A DNA stretch of 64,000 bases, taken from contig NZ_CAJGZK010000003.1 in NCBI RefSeq assembly GCF_904846215.1, positions 124,001 through 188,000 of the forward strand, given 5' to 3'. The DNA comes from Psychrobacter glacincola (GTDB taxonomy: Bacteria > Pseudomonadota > Gammaproteobacteria > Pseudomonadales > Moraxellaceae). The notes under the pieces are model-generated. The model was not told the DNA's origin and made no database searches. It saw nothing but the letters and a program-made list of their open reading frames with translations. The translations under genes and the position numbers were made by a program. This document shows, in pieces, positions 26,680 through 38,896 of this stretch. Each line of letters begins with the position of its first letter. Position 1 is the stretch's first letter.

Positions 26680-28772
26680 TCTAGAGCCTCCCTAATATAC
26701 TTAGGTACAACAAAATTTTCGATATTATCAGTTAGATTTTCCTCAAGAGCATAGGCTAGCTCTAGTGCATTTTCACCTTTACCAATCGAATTTAAATATC
26801 TTGAGGCAATTACTGCATGTTTTTTTTCTTCATCAGTCCAACTATCATTTAACGCTTCAATAGCCTGCTTAATCCTTTCATTTTCTTTACTAAGTTCTTT
26901 GCTAGGGTCTTTTCTGTTGCCCAATAAAGCTAAGCAATTATTCAAAGTTCTGCTCTCATCTAAATCCATCATTTTCTGGATTTCAGATCTGTTAGACATG
27001 CTATGAGTTATTAAAAGCTTACAATTCGGATTGTGTAAAGCTAAATCATATTCAAAAGTCTTGCCCCTTTTATCTTCTTGACTAAAAAATCTTATATTCT
27101 TATGGTTCTTATATTTCTCAATTAACTGAGATGGATGATCTTTGTATTCATATTTATCACTATCTAATCCGTACTCAAATGGATAACATTTCTCATAACT
27201 GTTCTGATTTTGTTCCTCGTCTTCTATTTTCTCTCTTCTAGTAGGGTCTCTGTCTGTTATACAAACTACTTTCTTAAAAATTGCTGAGGCACTTTGTTCC
27301 GTATCAAATAGCTTCAAAAAATGGTTAAAATATCTACCACCTATGTTAATTACAGATACATGATGATTTTCGAGAGGATTTCCCAAGCTTTCTGCAAATA
27401 TACCCATTAGTAACTGCTCTGCTAACCCTTCCACAAGAATAATTTTTTCTGCGAACAGCATATTTGATTTAGTAGCATCTAGAAATCTTTTAACGTATTT
27501 CAGAGATTTTAGATCATCAGTACTATTATCAAAAACTTTTGCTAGGTAGCCTACGTTTGCGTTACCTTCAATATCATTATGTAAACATATTATCTCTTCT
27601 AATTCTGTTGCTGACGTTACATGAGTTGAATGTGAGGTAATAAAGATTTGTCTAACAGTATCGTTGCTAATATTGGTTTTTAGAAACTTAAGAAACTTAT
27701 CTTGCATTGATGGATGTAAATGCGCTTCAGGTTCCTCAATGACAAGCATTGGAAACACTTTAGAATTACCTCCAAAGTATTCCTCATCTGCGTTAGCTTG
27801 CATCTTTGCTAGAAGTATTGAGATATAGATAAGATTGTTATAACCCAATCCATTATGTGAAGCAGGAATTTTGAATCCTGCTTCCTCGACAATGAGTCTT
27901 AGAAAGCTCAACATTTCTATATCTGATGTCTCACCCTCAAAATTAGGTGTGGATTTTAAAGAAGCACCTGTTTGATTGGCATAAGATAATATTGCTTCTT
28001 TACCACTTTCCATTCTTTTATCTAAGACCTCAATCAATCTTGAAGAATCCTCAGAAAATTGTTTTGACTTATCTTTTATTTCTTTGTTTTTGTCTAAGGC
28101 TTTATCGGTTGAACTTTTAATCTCGTAATCTAAAAAGAAATGCAGTACTTCTTTTAGCATTACATTACGACCAGAAACTAGATCTCTTTCAACATCTCTA
28201 ATAGCATCAAGAAACTGAAAATCGAACCTCTGTAATAACTCACTATCTGCTTGATTTTGGTTAGTGACTTCACCTCCCCATATTTTATGGGTATAAAGCC
28301 GTAGAAACTCATTATCAATAGTTCTGAAAGCTTTACTTACTAACTCTATTTGAGTTCCCTGTTCACTTAATAAATCTATCTGCTCCATTTCTTCTAAATA
28401 TTTCTGCTCATATTTCTCAGGCAGAAAGAACTCATAGGTAAGCTTCGCCTCATAATCTTCAGTAAGTGACGTTAACCACTCGCTAACCGTAACTAAATCA
28501 TCATTATTAGAAGTCTTGCCTTTAGAGATTGTTATGGTAATAGATACTTTTGGAGAGTGCTGTCTTAACTCATCCCAAGAAACATGCTTATTAAAATCGT
28601 TAACAGTTAAACGCTTTTTTAAGTTTGGGCTTAAGACCAAACCTAAAGCCTTAATCAGATTAGATTTCCCAGCATTATTATGCCCAATAATAACGTTTAT
28701 ACCATCGTTAAACTCAATTTCATTTTCTTTAAAATTCCTAAAATTTTCTATTTTTATTTTTGATATGTACAT
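26664..28772 (-). CDS. gajA: OLD-family ATPase/TOPRIM nuclease, GajA-like
   Basis: A 702-residue protein with an ABC-type ATPase head and a C-terminal TOPRIM nuclease. Walker A is IIGHNNAGKSNL (residues about 28-39), Walker B MLVIEEPEAHLHPS (342-355) and the H-loop FITSHSTHV (378-386). The TOPRIM part has the catalytic Glu in ILVEGLAEQ (about 448) and the metal-binding DxD in ITDRDPT (507-509). In Gabija, GajA is a sequence-specific nicking endonuclease restrained by ATP. Here it is about 120 residues longer than described GajA, mainly after the TOPRIM. It is followed directly by the helicase and preceded, 35 bases upstream, by a crotonase gene on the same strand. Confidence 0.82.
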   Translation of the reverse strand: MYISKIKIENFRNFKENEIEFNDGINVIIGHNNAGKSNLIKALGLVLSPNLKKRLTVNDFNKHVSWDELRQHSPKVSITITISKGKTSNNDDLVTVSEWLTSLTEDYEAKLTYEFFLPEKYEQKYLEEMEQIDLLSEQGTQIELVSKAFRTIDNEFLRLYTHKIWGGEVTNQNQADSELLQRFDFQFLDAIRDVERDLVSGRNVMLKEVLHFFLDYEIKSSTDKALDKNKEIKDKSKQFSEDSSRLIEVLDKRMESGKEAILSYANQTGASLKSTPNFEGETSDIEMLSFLRLIVEEAGFKIPASHNGLGYNNLIYISILLAKMQANADEEYFGGNSKVFPMLVIEEPEAHLHPSMQDKFLKFLKTNISNDTVRQIFITSHSTHVTSATELEEIICLHNDIEGNANVGYLAKVFDNSTDDLKSLKYVKRFLDATKSNMLFAEKIILVEGLAEQLLMGIFAESLGNPLENHHVSVINIGGRYFNHFLKLFDTEQSASAIFKKVVCITDRDPTRREKIEDEEQNQNSYEKCYPFEYGLDSDKYEYKDHPSQLIEKYKNHKNIRFFSQEDKRGKTFEYDLALHNPNCKLLITHSMSNRSEIQKMMDLDESRTLNNCLALLGNRKDPSKELSKENERIKQAIEALNDSWTDEEKKHAVIASRYLNSIGKGENALELAYALEENLTDNIENFVVPKYIREALEWICH

Positions 28773-28807
28773 TTCTTAATGCCTTATAAATTGAGTTTTG
28801 AAAAAAA

Positions 28808-29623
28808 CTACCTACCCTTAAAATCAGCCGCCCTTCTTTCAACCATCGCCATCGCGCCCTCTTTCGCATCTTCTGAATGAAACAAATGCGGCAGATAGCC
28901 ATGAATATTGGCTAGTGCCGCTTTTTCACCATTACGGCTGGCATCTTGTGCTGACGACAGCAATCCTTGCACGCCAAGTGGTGCGGCTTTGCAAATCTCT
29001 TTGGCGATAGTCAGCGCACGCTCATATTCTTCGCCATTTTCGATCACTTCACTGATTAGATTTAGTCGATCAGCGGTTTGTGCATCGAACGGCTTGCCTG
29101 TTAGTAAATACGGCATAGCTTTTTGCCAGCCCGCTGCCGCGACAAAGCGGACGGTCGCGCCGCCGAACGGCATAATGCCGCGCTGAACTTCCATTTGCGC
29201 AAAGTTGCAATTGCTACTGGCGATAACCACATCGCTATTGAGCATCAGCTCAATACCCGCGGTAAAGCAAGTGCCTTGAACGGCGACGACTATAGGTTTA
29301 GACCGCAATTTACCGCCAATGCCCCAAGGGTCGATTTCATCAGCAGTAAACTCAAACGCGCCTTTATCCCATTTATCTTGTAGCTCCATCAAATCGAGTC
29401 CGGCGGTAAAGTGCTCACCATGGGCAAATATTAATGCACAGCGGAGATTGGCATCGTTTTCATAGTTAGTGAGTGCTTCAGAGAGCTGTTTTATCATATG
29501 GCTGTCAAAGGCATTGCGTTTATCCACGCGATTTAATCCAATCAAGCAGATAGTACCTTGGATGTCATAAGTGATGCGATTATCATTGCTAGTGTTATTG
29601 CTATTCTGGCTTTCCGTAGTCAT
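28808..29623 (-). CDS. enoyl-CoA hydratase/isomerase (crotonase) family protein
   Basis: A 271-residue crotonase-fold protein: GLNRVDKRNAFDSHMIKQL, the oxyanion-hole segment HGEHFTAGLDLMEL, then VQGTCFTAGIELMLNSDVVIAS and FGGATVRFVAAAGWQKAMPYLLTG. It acts on acyl-CoA thioesters, probably hydrating or isomerising an enoyl-CoA. The open frame runs 61 codons further upstream, but those residues translate a dispersed repeat; the ATG at 29623 has AAGGA at good spacing. Housekeeping-like base composition contrasts with the AT-rich Gabija-like genes just downstream. Confidence 0.84.
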   Translation of the reverse strand: MTTESQNSNNTSNDNRITYDIQGTICLIGLNRVDKRNAFDSHMIKQLSEALTNYENDANLRCALIFAHGEHFTAGLDLMELQDKWDKGAFEFTADEIDPWGIGGKLRSKPIVVAVQGTCFTAGIELMLNSDVVIASSNCNFAQMEVQRGIMPFGGATVRFVAAAGWQKAMPYLLTGKPFDAQTADRLNLISEVIENGEEYERALTIAKEICKAAPLGVQGLLSSAQDASRNGEKAALANIHGYLPHLFHSEDAKEGAMAMVERRAADFKGR

Positions 29624-29679
29624 GGTCTTATCCTTTTTAGAACGGTCGTTTATAGGGTACACCTGTGCCAAATTGATGA

Positions 29680-29814
29680 AGTAAAAATACCTTAACAAGG
29701 TGACCGTACTGCTGATATAAATTTTTTGCAGCCTCTGTCTGCGTAGGCATAGCAAGCAAGAAAAATTTATACCAGTAGTACGTGATGTATCGATATTACT
29801 TTTCACTGATTATA
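29680..29814. repeat. MITE-like repeat, subfamily 1
   Basis: The core (cagcctctgtctgcgtaggc ... atagcaagcaag) is flanked by arms tactgctgatataaattttt and aaaaatttataccagtagta; the right end gatgtatcgatattactttt precedes the TATA terminus at 29811. The left terminus is degenerate. It provides the false N-terminal extension of the crotonase open frame. Confidence 0.82.
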
Positions 29815-29964
29815 GCGCTTAAGGTTAAAATTCTACTTACTTTTAATATAGACATCCGTCTACCACAACGCAAGCATCATATGAGAAGCAACATCAATAT
29901 AAGTTGACCTCGTTTGCGATAAGTGAAACTATTATGCAAATCACAGTATTATTCAGAGCACGTT

Positions 29965-30717
29965 ATGGAATTTTGGCACGGTTTTTTGCTTATCACCAGC
30001 GTTCACCTACTCGCTGCCGCTTCACCTGGCCCTGATTTTGTATTGGTCTCGCAGCAGACTTTAGCAAAAGGTCGACGCACGGGTTTAATTTGTAGTGTCG
30101 GTATTACCTTAGGTTTGTCCATTCACATTATTTATTCCGTGCTGGGACTGGCGACGCTAATCGCCCATTCGCAGCCATTATTGACCGCTATCAAATGGTT
30201 GGGCGGTAGTTATCTTATTTATCTGGGATGGCAAGGTATTCAAGCCAAAGCTAAAAAGCCACTAGACTCAGAAAATTCAGCAGACGCAACCGATTCAGTC
30301 GTTAGCGTTTCGCAAGAGGCACTTGCCAAGCAAACGACGTCTACCAATCATGCCGAGCTTTCTGATAAAGCCATTGCCACTAAAAAGTATTCCACTAAAA
30401 AACTGCCTACTAATACCGAATCAACGGTTGCTACCTTACGTCGAGGCTTCTTCTGCAATGTCTTTAATCCCAAAGCACCGGTGTATTTTGTGGCGATATT
30501 TACTCTCGTATTATCACCAGATATACCACTTTGGCAGTTGGCAATCTATGGCGTATGGATGATGGTCTTGCAGCTGGCATGGTTTAGCACCGTGGTGATG
30601 TTGCTATCCATCCCTGCTATCAATCGCCGCTTTCAGCGCTTTGAGCATTGGATAGACCGCGTATTAGGGTCAGCGATGATAGTATTAGGGTTAAATCTCA
30701 TTTTACGTAGCCGATAA
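29965..30717 (+). CDS. LysE/RhtB family amino-acid exporter
   Basis: A 250-residue inner-membrane protein. [26 protein letters not shown] is the family signature, followed by hydrophobic helices ([33 protein letters not shown]) and, after a loop, [19 protein letters not shown]. The central hydrophilic loop of about 55 residues (about 97-152) is longer than usual for the family and low in complexity. It probably exports an amino acid such as lysine, threonine or a homoserine-like compound. I chose the ATG at 29965 because the earlier start adds no family sequence. Confidence 0.83.
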   Translation: MEFWHGFLLITSVHLLAAASPGPDFVLVSQQTLAKGRRTGLICSVGITLGLSIHIIYSVLGLATLIAHSQPLLTAIKWLGGSYLIYLGWQGIQAKAKKPLDSENSADATDSVVSVSQEALAKQTTSTNHAELSDKAIATKKYSTKKLPTNTESTVATLRRGFFCNVFNPKAPVYFVAIFTLVLSPDIPLWQLAIYGVWMMVLQLAWFSTVVMLLSIPAINRRFQRFEHWIDRVLGSAMIVLGLNLILRSR

Positions 30718-30782
30718 GACATTCGTTACTCATGAAACCTGCTAAAATGGCGCATTATATTCACATATCAAAGCCTGATACT

Positions 30783-31820
30783 ATGACAAGCAAGCCTATT
30801 ACCCGCCGCCCGACCGCCAATAATCATCGAAATCGCTCGCCTGAGACTGCCAAAAAACTCGGTAAGCTACATCCGCGCAATCCGCATCAAGGTCGCTATG
30901 ACTTTGAAGTATTGACTCGTGCTTTGCCTGAGCTTGCTGAGCATACCATTATCAATCCTAAGGGCGAGTCGACGATTAATTTCTCTGACAGTGCCGCCGT
31001 TCGCGTGCTTAATCAGGCACTGCTGGCTCATTATTATGGTGTTAAATTTTGGGACATTCCGGAAGGTTACTTGTGCCCGCCGATTCCGGGACGTGCCGAT
31101 TATATTCATTATATCGCCGACTTGCTCGCGCAAACGACTCATGTGAATAAAGATAATACGCCACCAACTGGCAAAGAAATCCACGCCCTTGATATTGGTA
31201 CCGGTGCCAGCGCGATTTATCCCATTGTTGGTAGCCAAAGCTATGGCTGGCGCTTTACCGCCTCAGATATCGACCCTATTTCGGTCAATACTGCCGCGCT
31301 TATTTGTGAAACCAATCCCAAGCTAAAGAGCGCGGTTAAAGTAAAGCTGCAACCTGAGCCTAAATTTATCTTTAAAAACATCATTGGTCGCCAAGATTAC
31401 TTTGATGTGGTCGTTTGCAACCCGCCGTTTCATGCCTCATTAGAAGAAGCAATGGAAGCCAATAGCCGTAAGCAACATAATTTGCAACGACATCGCGGTA
31501 AAAATGAAAACGAACAAATCAGCCGTAGCTCAACGAAATCTGGTAATGCGGCACAGAATCTAAACTTTGGTGGTCAGCATAAAGAGTTATGGAGTGAAGG
31601 CGGCGAGATTGCCTTTTTGACCAAAATGGCAAAAGAGAGTCAAGACTTTGCAGAGCACGTCGGTTGGTTTACCAGCTTAGTGTCAAAGTCTGAAAACATT
31701 AAGCCGTTGCAGCTATTGTTAACGCAACTCGGTGTCGCGCAAATGCGTATTATTGAGATGAGTCAGGGTCAGAAAAGCACTCGTATACTCGCATGGCGCT
31801 TTAATACTGACGAAGAGTAG
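30783..31820 (+). CDS. rlmF: 23S rRNA (adenine(1618)-N6)-methyltransferase
   Basis: A 345-residue SAM-dependent methyltransferase. [17 protein letters not shown] and [27 protein letters not shown] are RlmF signatures; [13 protein letters not shown] is the SAM-binding motif and [14 protein letters not shown] the catalytic NPPF motif that flips the adenine. It methylates A1618 in domain III of 23S rRNA. The start is uncertain: ATG 30732 is also possible, neither with a strong SD. The N-terminus here is longer than in the E. coli enzyme (308 residues). Confidence 0.92.
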   Translation: MTSKPITRRPTANNHRNRSPETAKKLGKLHPRNPHQGRYDFEVLTRALPELAEHTIINPKGESTINFSDSAAVRVLNQALLAHYYGVKFWDIPEGYLCPPIPGRADYIHYIADLLAQTTHVNKDNTPPTGKEIHALDIGTGASAIYPIVGSQSYGWRFTASDIDPISVNTAALICETNPKLKSAVKVKLQPEPKFIFKNIIGRQDYFDVVVCNPPFHASLEEAMEANSRKQHNLQRHRGKNENEQISRSSTKSGNAAQNLNFGGQHKELWSEGGEIAFLTKMAKESQDFAEHVGWFTSLVSKSENIKPLQLLLTQLGVAQMRIIEMSQGQKSTRILAWRFNTDEE

Positions 31821-31824
31821 CAAC

Positions 31825-31961
31825 TATAGTTAAAATATCTCAAAAACGCTACAGTGCTGCTGGTATAAATTTTTTGCAGCCTCTGTCTGCTAGCCACAGC
31901 AAGCAAGAAAAATTGATACCCGCAGTACTTGATGTATCGATATTACTTTTCCCTGACTATA
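31825..31961. repeat. MITE-like repeat, subfamily 1
   Basis: Complete element with TATAGTTAAAATATCTCAAA at the left and CCTGACTATA at the right. The core is shortened in its loop (ctctgtctgctagccacagc). It begins 5 bases after the rlmF stop codon, where its hairpin may end the rlmF transcript. Confidence 0.88.
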
Positions 31962-31978
31962 CTGTTATTAGTGATAAA

Positions 31979-31994
31979 AGTTCCACGTGAAACA
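31979..31994. promoter_or_regulatory. parS-like ParB-binding site
   Basis: AGTTCCACGTGAAACA matches 15 of 16 positions of TGTTNCACGTGNAACA. Intergenic, directly beside the mntP terminator, about 10 kb from the oriC region. Confidence 0.65.
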
Positions 31995-32028
31995 AAAAAA
32001 CCGCTTTGATATTCAAAGCGGTGTTTTT
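31994..32028 (-). terminator. rho-independent terminator of the DUF6880-like gene and mntP
   Basis: Perfect 10-bp stem accgctttga / tcaaagcggt; on the - strand it is followed by a run of seven T. It lies just after the mntP stop. Confidence 0.87.
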
Positions 32029-32049
32029 AATAAGACTTATGACGCCAAA

Positions 32050-32667
32050 TCAACTAAAGAACATAACTTTAATACCTATAGCAATCAGCACTATTCCACC
32101 TAATGCCTCAGCTTTATCTTCTAACCACGTCCCTGATTTTCTGCCCAAATAAACCCCAAAAAAGCTGAATCCAGCCGTCACTACCGCGATGATTAAACAA
32201 GCCAACCATGCATTCAATGCCAATAAATTCAGGGTAAACCCTGCTGCCATTGCATCAATACTCGTAGCAATAGCCAGCGTCAACATAGTACGGTGATTGA
32301 TGCGGTTGTTTGCATTATTTATGATAGCAACGGCATCCTTAGTGTCGGCTTTTAGATGAAGCGCACTATCTACCGCATCTTCCCCATCGCTAGTAAACAC
32401 CTCATAAAGCATTTTACCACCGAGACCGATAAGTATCATGCCGCCAATCCAAGGTGCAGCAGCAGCCAACCAGCCTAGCAATACTGCACCCAATAAATAA
32501 CCAATCAGCGGCATCACACCCTGCGCGATACCAAAGTACAGCGCGGCATACATAGCCAAACGCGCGACATATTGTTTACTCTGTTTTTGCGACTTAGCAC
32601 CTAGCCCAATCGCAACAGCAAATGCATCCATCGCTAGCGCAATAGCCAATAAAATAACTTCAATCAT
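32050..32667 (-). CDS. mntP: manganese efflux pump MntP
   Basis: A 205-residue inner-membrane protein with six predicted helices. The N-terminal [16 protein letters not shown] and the internal repeat [16 protein letters not shown] carry the paired Asp residues of the MntP/YebN family, plus [17 protein letters not shown] and [17 protein letters not shown]. It exports Mn(II). The start overlaps the end of the upstream DUF6880-like gene by 8 bases, so translation is probably coupled. No yybP-ykoY riboswitch is visible in front of this transcript. Confidence 0.92.
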   Translation of the reverse strand: MIEVILLAIALAMDAFAVAIGLGAKSQKQSKQYVARLAMYAALYFGIAQGVMPLIGYLLGAVLLGWLAAAAPWIGGMILIGLGGKMLYEVFTSDGEDAVDSALHLKADTKDAVAIINNANNRINHRTMLTLAIATSIDAMAAGFTLNLLALNAWLACLIIAVVTAGFSFFGVYLGRKSGTWLEDKAEALGGIVLIAIGIKVMFFS

Positions 32668-34141
32668 CTAATCGCTCCCAAAAACTGCGTTTTTTACCGT
32701 GCTTATCTTTGAGGGCAGACACGAACTTGAGATGGTCATCAATTCCACTATAACTCTCATCTAATCGGTCAACCAACTTATCTAACTTGACTAGATGATT
32801 GTAATAACGCGCCGCATGACCGTATGCCTTGCTACGGGCGCTGTCCAAAATATCACTCATTAAACTGCGATAAATGATTACTTGAATCAAATCAGTACCC
32901 GCTGGTAGTTCTTTTAACATGCCTGTTAGAGCCGTATAATGCACATCAGCAAACTGGGCTTGACGAGCAACTGCGACCTGATTGGCAAGCTCAATTTCTC
33001 CGATCTCAAGCAGTAGCGATGTCGCCATAAAGACACTTTCTTGTTGTTCTGCAAGCTCATAGGCTCTTTTTCGCCACTGAGCTTGCTGAGCAGGACTGGC
33101 CACAGCCATGATAGATTTTAGTCGCGTAGGTGTTGATTGTAGCTCAAATACCTCGCCTAGCACTTCCATGAGCGCATCGGTATCTTTTTGCATGTGGTAT
33201 ATGTTACTCAACCAATCCAAGCGTCTGATTTTATCCATCAAACCATCGCTTTGCCATTCTTCATTTAAGTAGTGTAGCGCCTTATCATAAGCCCCTTGAT
33301 CGAGTAAAAATGTTAGCAACTCTTCTAATCTTCGAGGATGAACCGGTCTAATCTCTTGCATCTCAAAAAAAACCGCTTCAAAAAAACCCACATCACCTAG
33401 CGCCCTTGTTAGATTTTTTATGGCGATCTCGATTACCATTTTTTCATAGTTAATTGAAAAAGCACCATCGCTTAAAGGGCTGTTTTGCCTTTCACTCAGC
33501 GTATCTTCATTTGCTTTTTTTGTTTGAATAATCTCACGCTCTTGTTGATAATCAGCGATCAATCCACGTATCTCAGGCTCAGATAACAGCTGATCAATAT
33601 CTTTTAATAAATTATCTTTAGTACCATAATCATTATCGTCAGCCAGCGCTTTTACTTTCTTTACCCAAGCATGGCTGAGTATGTCTTGCTCATCAATGGG
33701 CAAACTGCTTTTTTCTTGCTCATAACAAGTGCTAGCAACCGTCAACCAAGATTGTGTTAAATCACTATATACGCCACCGACCTCACCATTAGAATCATCA
33801 CAACGCTGCAGACTGCTATTGGTCGATGAAATAAACAGCTCTATTAATTCTAAACATTGACTTGGTTGCTGCGGATAAAGGCTCATGACATCGCTAGCTA
33901 AATGATGCAGCTCAGTGGCGAACTCACTCGACTCCCAATAATCAATAAATTTACGCCGTCTTTTGAGACCTTTTAGTGTTGTGGTCAGTTTTTTTATGAG
34001 CTTAGGTTTGTCTGACTGTAACAATAAACGCTCAATTTTTTTATCTAATATTTTATCTACACCATAGATATCAGCCACAAAGTTAACGAGCGTTGTGTTT
34101 GATAATTGCGCTAAAAGCTGTTTTTGTTCTGAATTTAACAT
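32660..34141 (-). CDS. DUF6880-like helical-repeat protein of unknown function
   Basis: A 493-residue soluble, mostly helical protein. The segment [39 protein letters not shown] resembles DUF6880, in which a conserved (D)DSxGxVG motif lies in an alpha-helical repeat. The C-terminal half ([47 protein letters not shown]) is TPR-like. No enzymatic motif is visible. It forms a two-gene unit with mntP, overlapping it. A role tied to manganese is possible but unsupported beyond position. Confidence 0.6.
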   Translation of the reverse strand: MLNSEQKQLLAQLSNTTLVNFVADIYGVDKILDKKIERLLLQSDKPKLIKKLTTTLKGLKRRRKFIDYWESSEFATELHHLASDVMSLYPQQPSQCLELIELFISSTNSSLQRCDDSNGEVGGVYSDLTQSWLTVASTCYEQEKSSLPIDEQDILSHAWVKKVKALADDNDYGTKDNLLKDIDQLLSEPEIRGLIADYQQEREIIQTKKANEDTLSERQNSPLSDGAFSINYEKMVIEIAIKNLTRALGDVGFFEAVFFEMQEIRPVHPRRLEELLTFLLDQGAYDKALHYLNEEWQSDGLMDKIRRLDWLSNIYHMQKDTDALMEVLGEVFELQSTPTRLKSIMAVASPAQQAQWRKRAYELAEQQESVFMATSLLLEIGEIELANQVAVARQAQFADVHYTALTGMLKELPAGTDLIQVIIYRSLMSDILDSARSKAYGHAARYYNHLVKLDKLVDRLDESYSGIDDHLKFVSALKDKHGKKRSFWERLDD

Positions 34142-34173
34142 GATCGTTTCCTGCTAATATTTTATTATTATAG

Positions 34174-34189
34174 TGTTTCATGTGAAACA
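34174..34189. promoter_or_regulatory. parS-like palindrome, CATGTG variant
   Basis: TGTTTCATGTGAAACA differs from the parS consensus only in the central CpG (CATGTG for CACGTG). It is intergenic between the gyrB terminator and the DUF6880-like gene, immediately beside the terminator. Confidence 0.5.
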
Positions 34190-34218
34190 AAAAAGTCACC
34201 CTGCTAACAGGATGACTT
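34187..34218 (-). terminator. rho-independent terminator of gyrB
   Basis: Stem aagtcaccctg / caggatgactt with one mismatch and a 4-base loop; on the - strand a T run follows. It separates gyrB from the DUF6880-mntP unit. Confidence 0.82.
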
Positions 34219-34258
34219 TATAGAATTAGTAGCTGAATTTCAAATGTTAAATATCAAA

Positions 34259-37379
<3,121 letters not shown>

Positions 37380-37528
37380 CTATAGTCAGTTCAAAATAAA
37401 AGCGATACGATTGTAATAACGTACTATTGGCTATAATTTTTTCTTGCTTGCTGTTAGCAAGCGTGACAGCGGCTGCAAAAAATTTATAGCCAACAGCACT
37501 GTATCGTTTTTAAAATGAATCGACTATA
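37380..37528. repeat. MITE-like repeat, subfamily 1, inverted, overlapping the recF stop codon
   Basis: It runs from TATAGTCAGTTCAAAATAAA to CGACTATA with an inverted core (cttgcttgctgttagcaagc ... agcggctgc) and arms ctattggctataatttttt and aaaaaatttatagccaacag. The right terminal repeat contains the recF stop codon (TAG on the - strand). Confidence 0.85.
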
Positions 37529-38732
37529 GAAAAATATTACCTTGTTTCATGTGAAACACGTTAGGGTTTGACCAATACTTATACACTAAAGGTAAAACAC
37601 TATCAGTCAAACTGGTCATAAATACCTGACATGGCAACTGTGCTAAGGTTGATAATAAGATCTCTATCGCCCTATCATCTAGCTCTGCAGTAATATCATC
37701 TAATAATACCACTGGTGTAACGCTTAACTTAGCGTCATTTATAGATGATGCTAGATCATTGTCAGCTTTAAGCAAAAGTGGTAGCTGTGATAAGCGCAAT
37801 GCGGTGATTAATAGCTTCTTTTCACCGCGCGATAACACATTAGCGGCCTGCTCTTTTAAAACTGGCAACTTAGTTTGCACGTCGCCTTCTGCTGTCGTGC
37901 TTCTAGTCGCCTGCCCATCCTGTATGGCTGACGACTCGCTAGAGCGCCAATGTACATGAATGTCAGCGCGGTGATTGCCGATACGGGTATAACCCAACTG
38001 TAAATCCTGCTCTAAACGTTCATTAAGCTGAATATCGAGCGCCACATCGGTATCATAGCCGGCATTATAGCTTAAGCTTAATTGCTTGGCATAAGCAGGC
38101 AGTAACTGCGCAATACTCTCAGAAAAATAAGGTTGCCAAGCTTCAAATATAGACTCACGGTAGTGATGAATCAACGCTGCATGACTAGCAAGCCCTTTAT
38201 CCCAAGATTTTAACTCAGTAAGCTGCACTTGGCTGAGATATCGTTTTTGTTTTAGCAAACTATTGCGCTGTTTTAACAAGCGTTGATAAGCAACCCATTG
38301 TGGATGAAACCCTTGTTTCATGTGAAACACTAGCCAATCCAACAGCTGCCGACGACTGGCACTACCCTGCTCTAACATGTCCATCGTCGATGGATCTATA
38401 AGCAATGTAGGAAGCTGTTCCGTTAAAATACTTTGATTGTAGACAGTGCTTTGATTGAGACGTAGTATCGTCGTCGCATCTGCTTGCTTTTGAATAGCCA
38501 AGCTACAGCTATCACTAAGTTTAGCATGCACGGTTGCGGCATTTTGATGATGTTGAATATAACGTTTAGGCTGGTGATGACGAAAACTTTTGCCTCTTGA
38601 TAGCAAGAATATGGCTTCAAGTAGCGAGGTTTTACCACTACCATTAGCACCAATAATAACGTTGCAAGCAGTAGCAGACAGATTGACTTGATTGAGGTTA
38701 CGCAGGTATGATATTTGTAGACGTTCAATCAT
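37524..38732 (-). CDS. recF: DNA replication and repair protein RecF
   Basis: A 402-residue SMC-like ATPase that, with RecO and RecR, loads RecA at gaps. Walker A is VIIGANGSGKTSLLEAIFLL, the signature-side LSRGEKKLLITALRLSQL, and Walker B PVVLLDDITAELDD. It is longer than the usual 360 residues, with inserts before the signature motif. The C-terminus (NVFHMKQGNIFL) ends inside a dispersed repeat, whose terminal repeat supplies the stop codon. Two parS-like palindromes lie within it. Order dnaA-dnaN-recF-gyrB is conserved. Confidence 0.95.
   Translation of the reverse strand: MIERLQISYLRNLNQVNLSATACNVIIGANGSGKTSLLEAIFLLSRGKSFRHHQPKRYIQHHQNAATVHAKLSDSCSLAIQKQADATTILRLNQSTVYNQSILTEQLPTLLIDPSTMDMLEQGSASRRQLLDWLVFHMKQGFHPQWVAYQRLLKQRNSLLKQKRYLSQVQLTELKSWDKGLASHAALIHHYRESIFEAWQPYFSESIAQLLPAYAKQLSLSYNAGYDTDVALDIQLNERLEQDLQLGYTRIGNHRADIHVHWRSSESSAIQDGQATRSTTAEGDVQTKLPVLKEQAANVLSRGEKKLLITALRLSQLPLLLKADNDLASSINDAKLSVTPVVLLDDITAELDDRAIEILLSTLAQLPCQVFMTSLTDSVLPLVYKYWSNPNVFHMKQGNIFL
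37543..37558. promoter_or_regulatory. parS-like palindrome, CATGTG variant
   Basis: TGTTTCATGTGAAACA inside the 3' end of recF, encoding VFHMKQ on the - strand. Confidence 0.5.
38314..38329. promoter_or_regulatory. parS-like palindrome, CATGTG variant
   Basis: A second TGTTTCATGTGAAACA inside recF, 771 bases from the first and in the same codon register (VFHMKQ again). Confidence 0.5.
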
Positions 38733-38833
38733 GATATCGACAGCCGCCTATTTTACCACCCACTTAAAAGCAGGCAAAAGTTTAATTAAAATCCAGAATT
38801 TCAGGCTTTGAAACCTTAAACTGATCAATATAA

Positions 38834-38876
38834 ATTAAGGTTAAAACCCGTATTATCCATGGGTTTTAACCTTAAT
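38834..38876 (-). terminator. long inverted repeat between dnaN and recF
   Basis: A perfect 16-bp pair attaaggttaaaaccc / gggttttaaccttaat with an 11-base loop, just downstream of dnaN. It probably reduces readthrough from dnaN into recF. A T run after the stem is short, so it may be an mRNA-stabilising structure instead. Confidence 0.65.
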
Positions 38877-38896
38877 TATCTAACGTTTGAAAAAAA

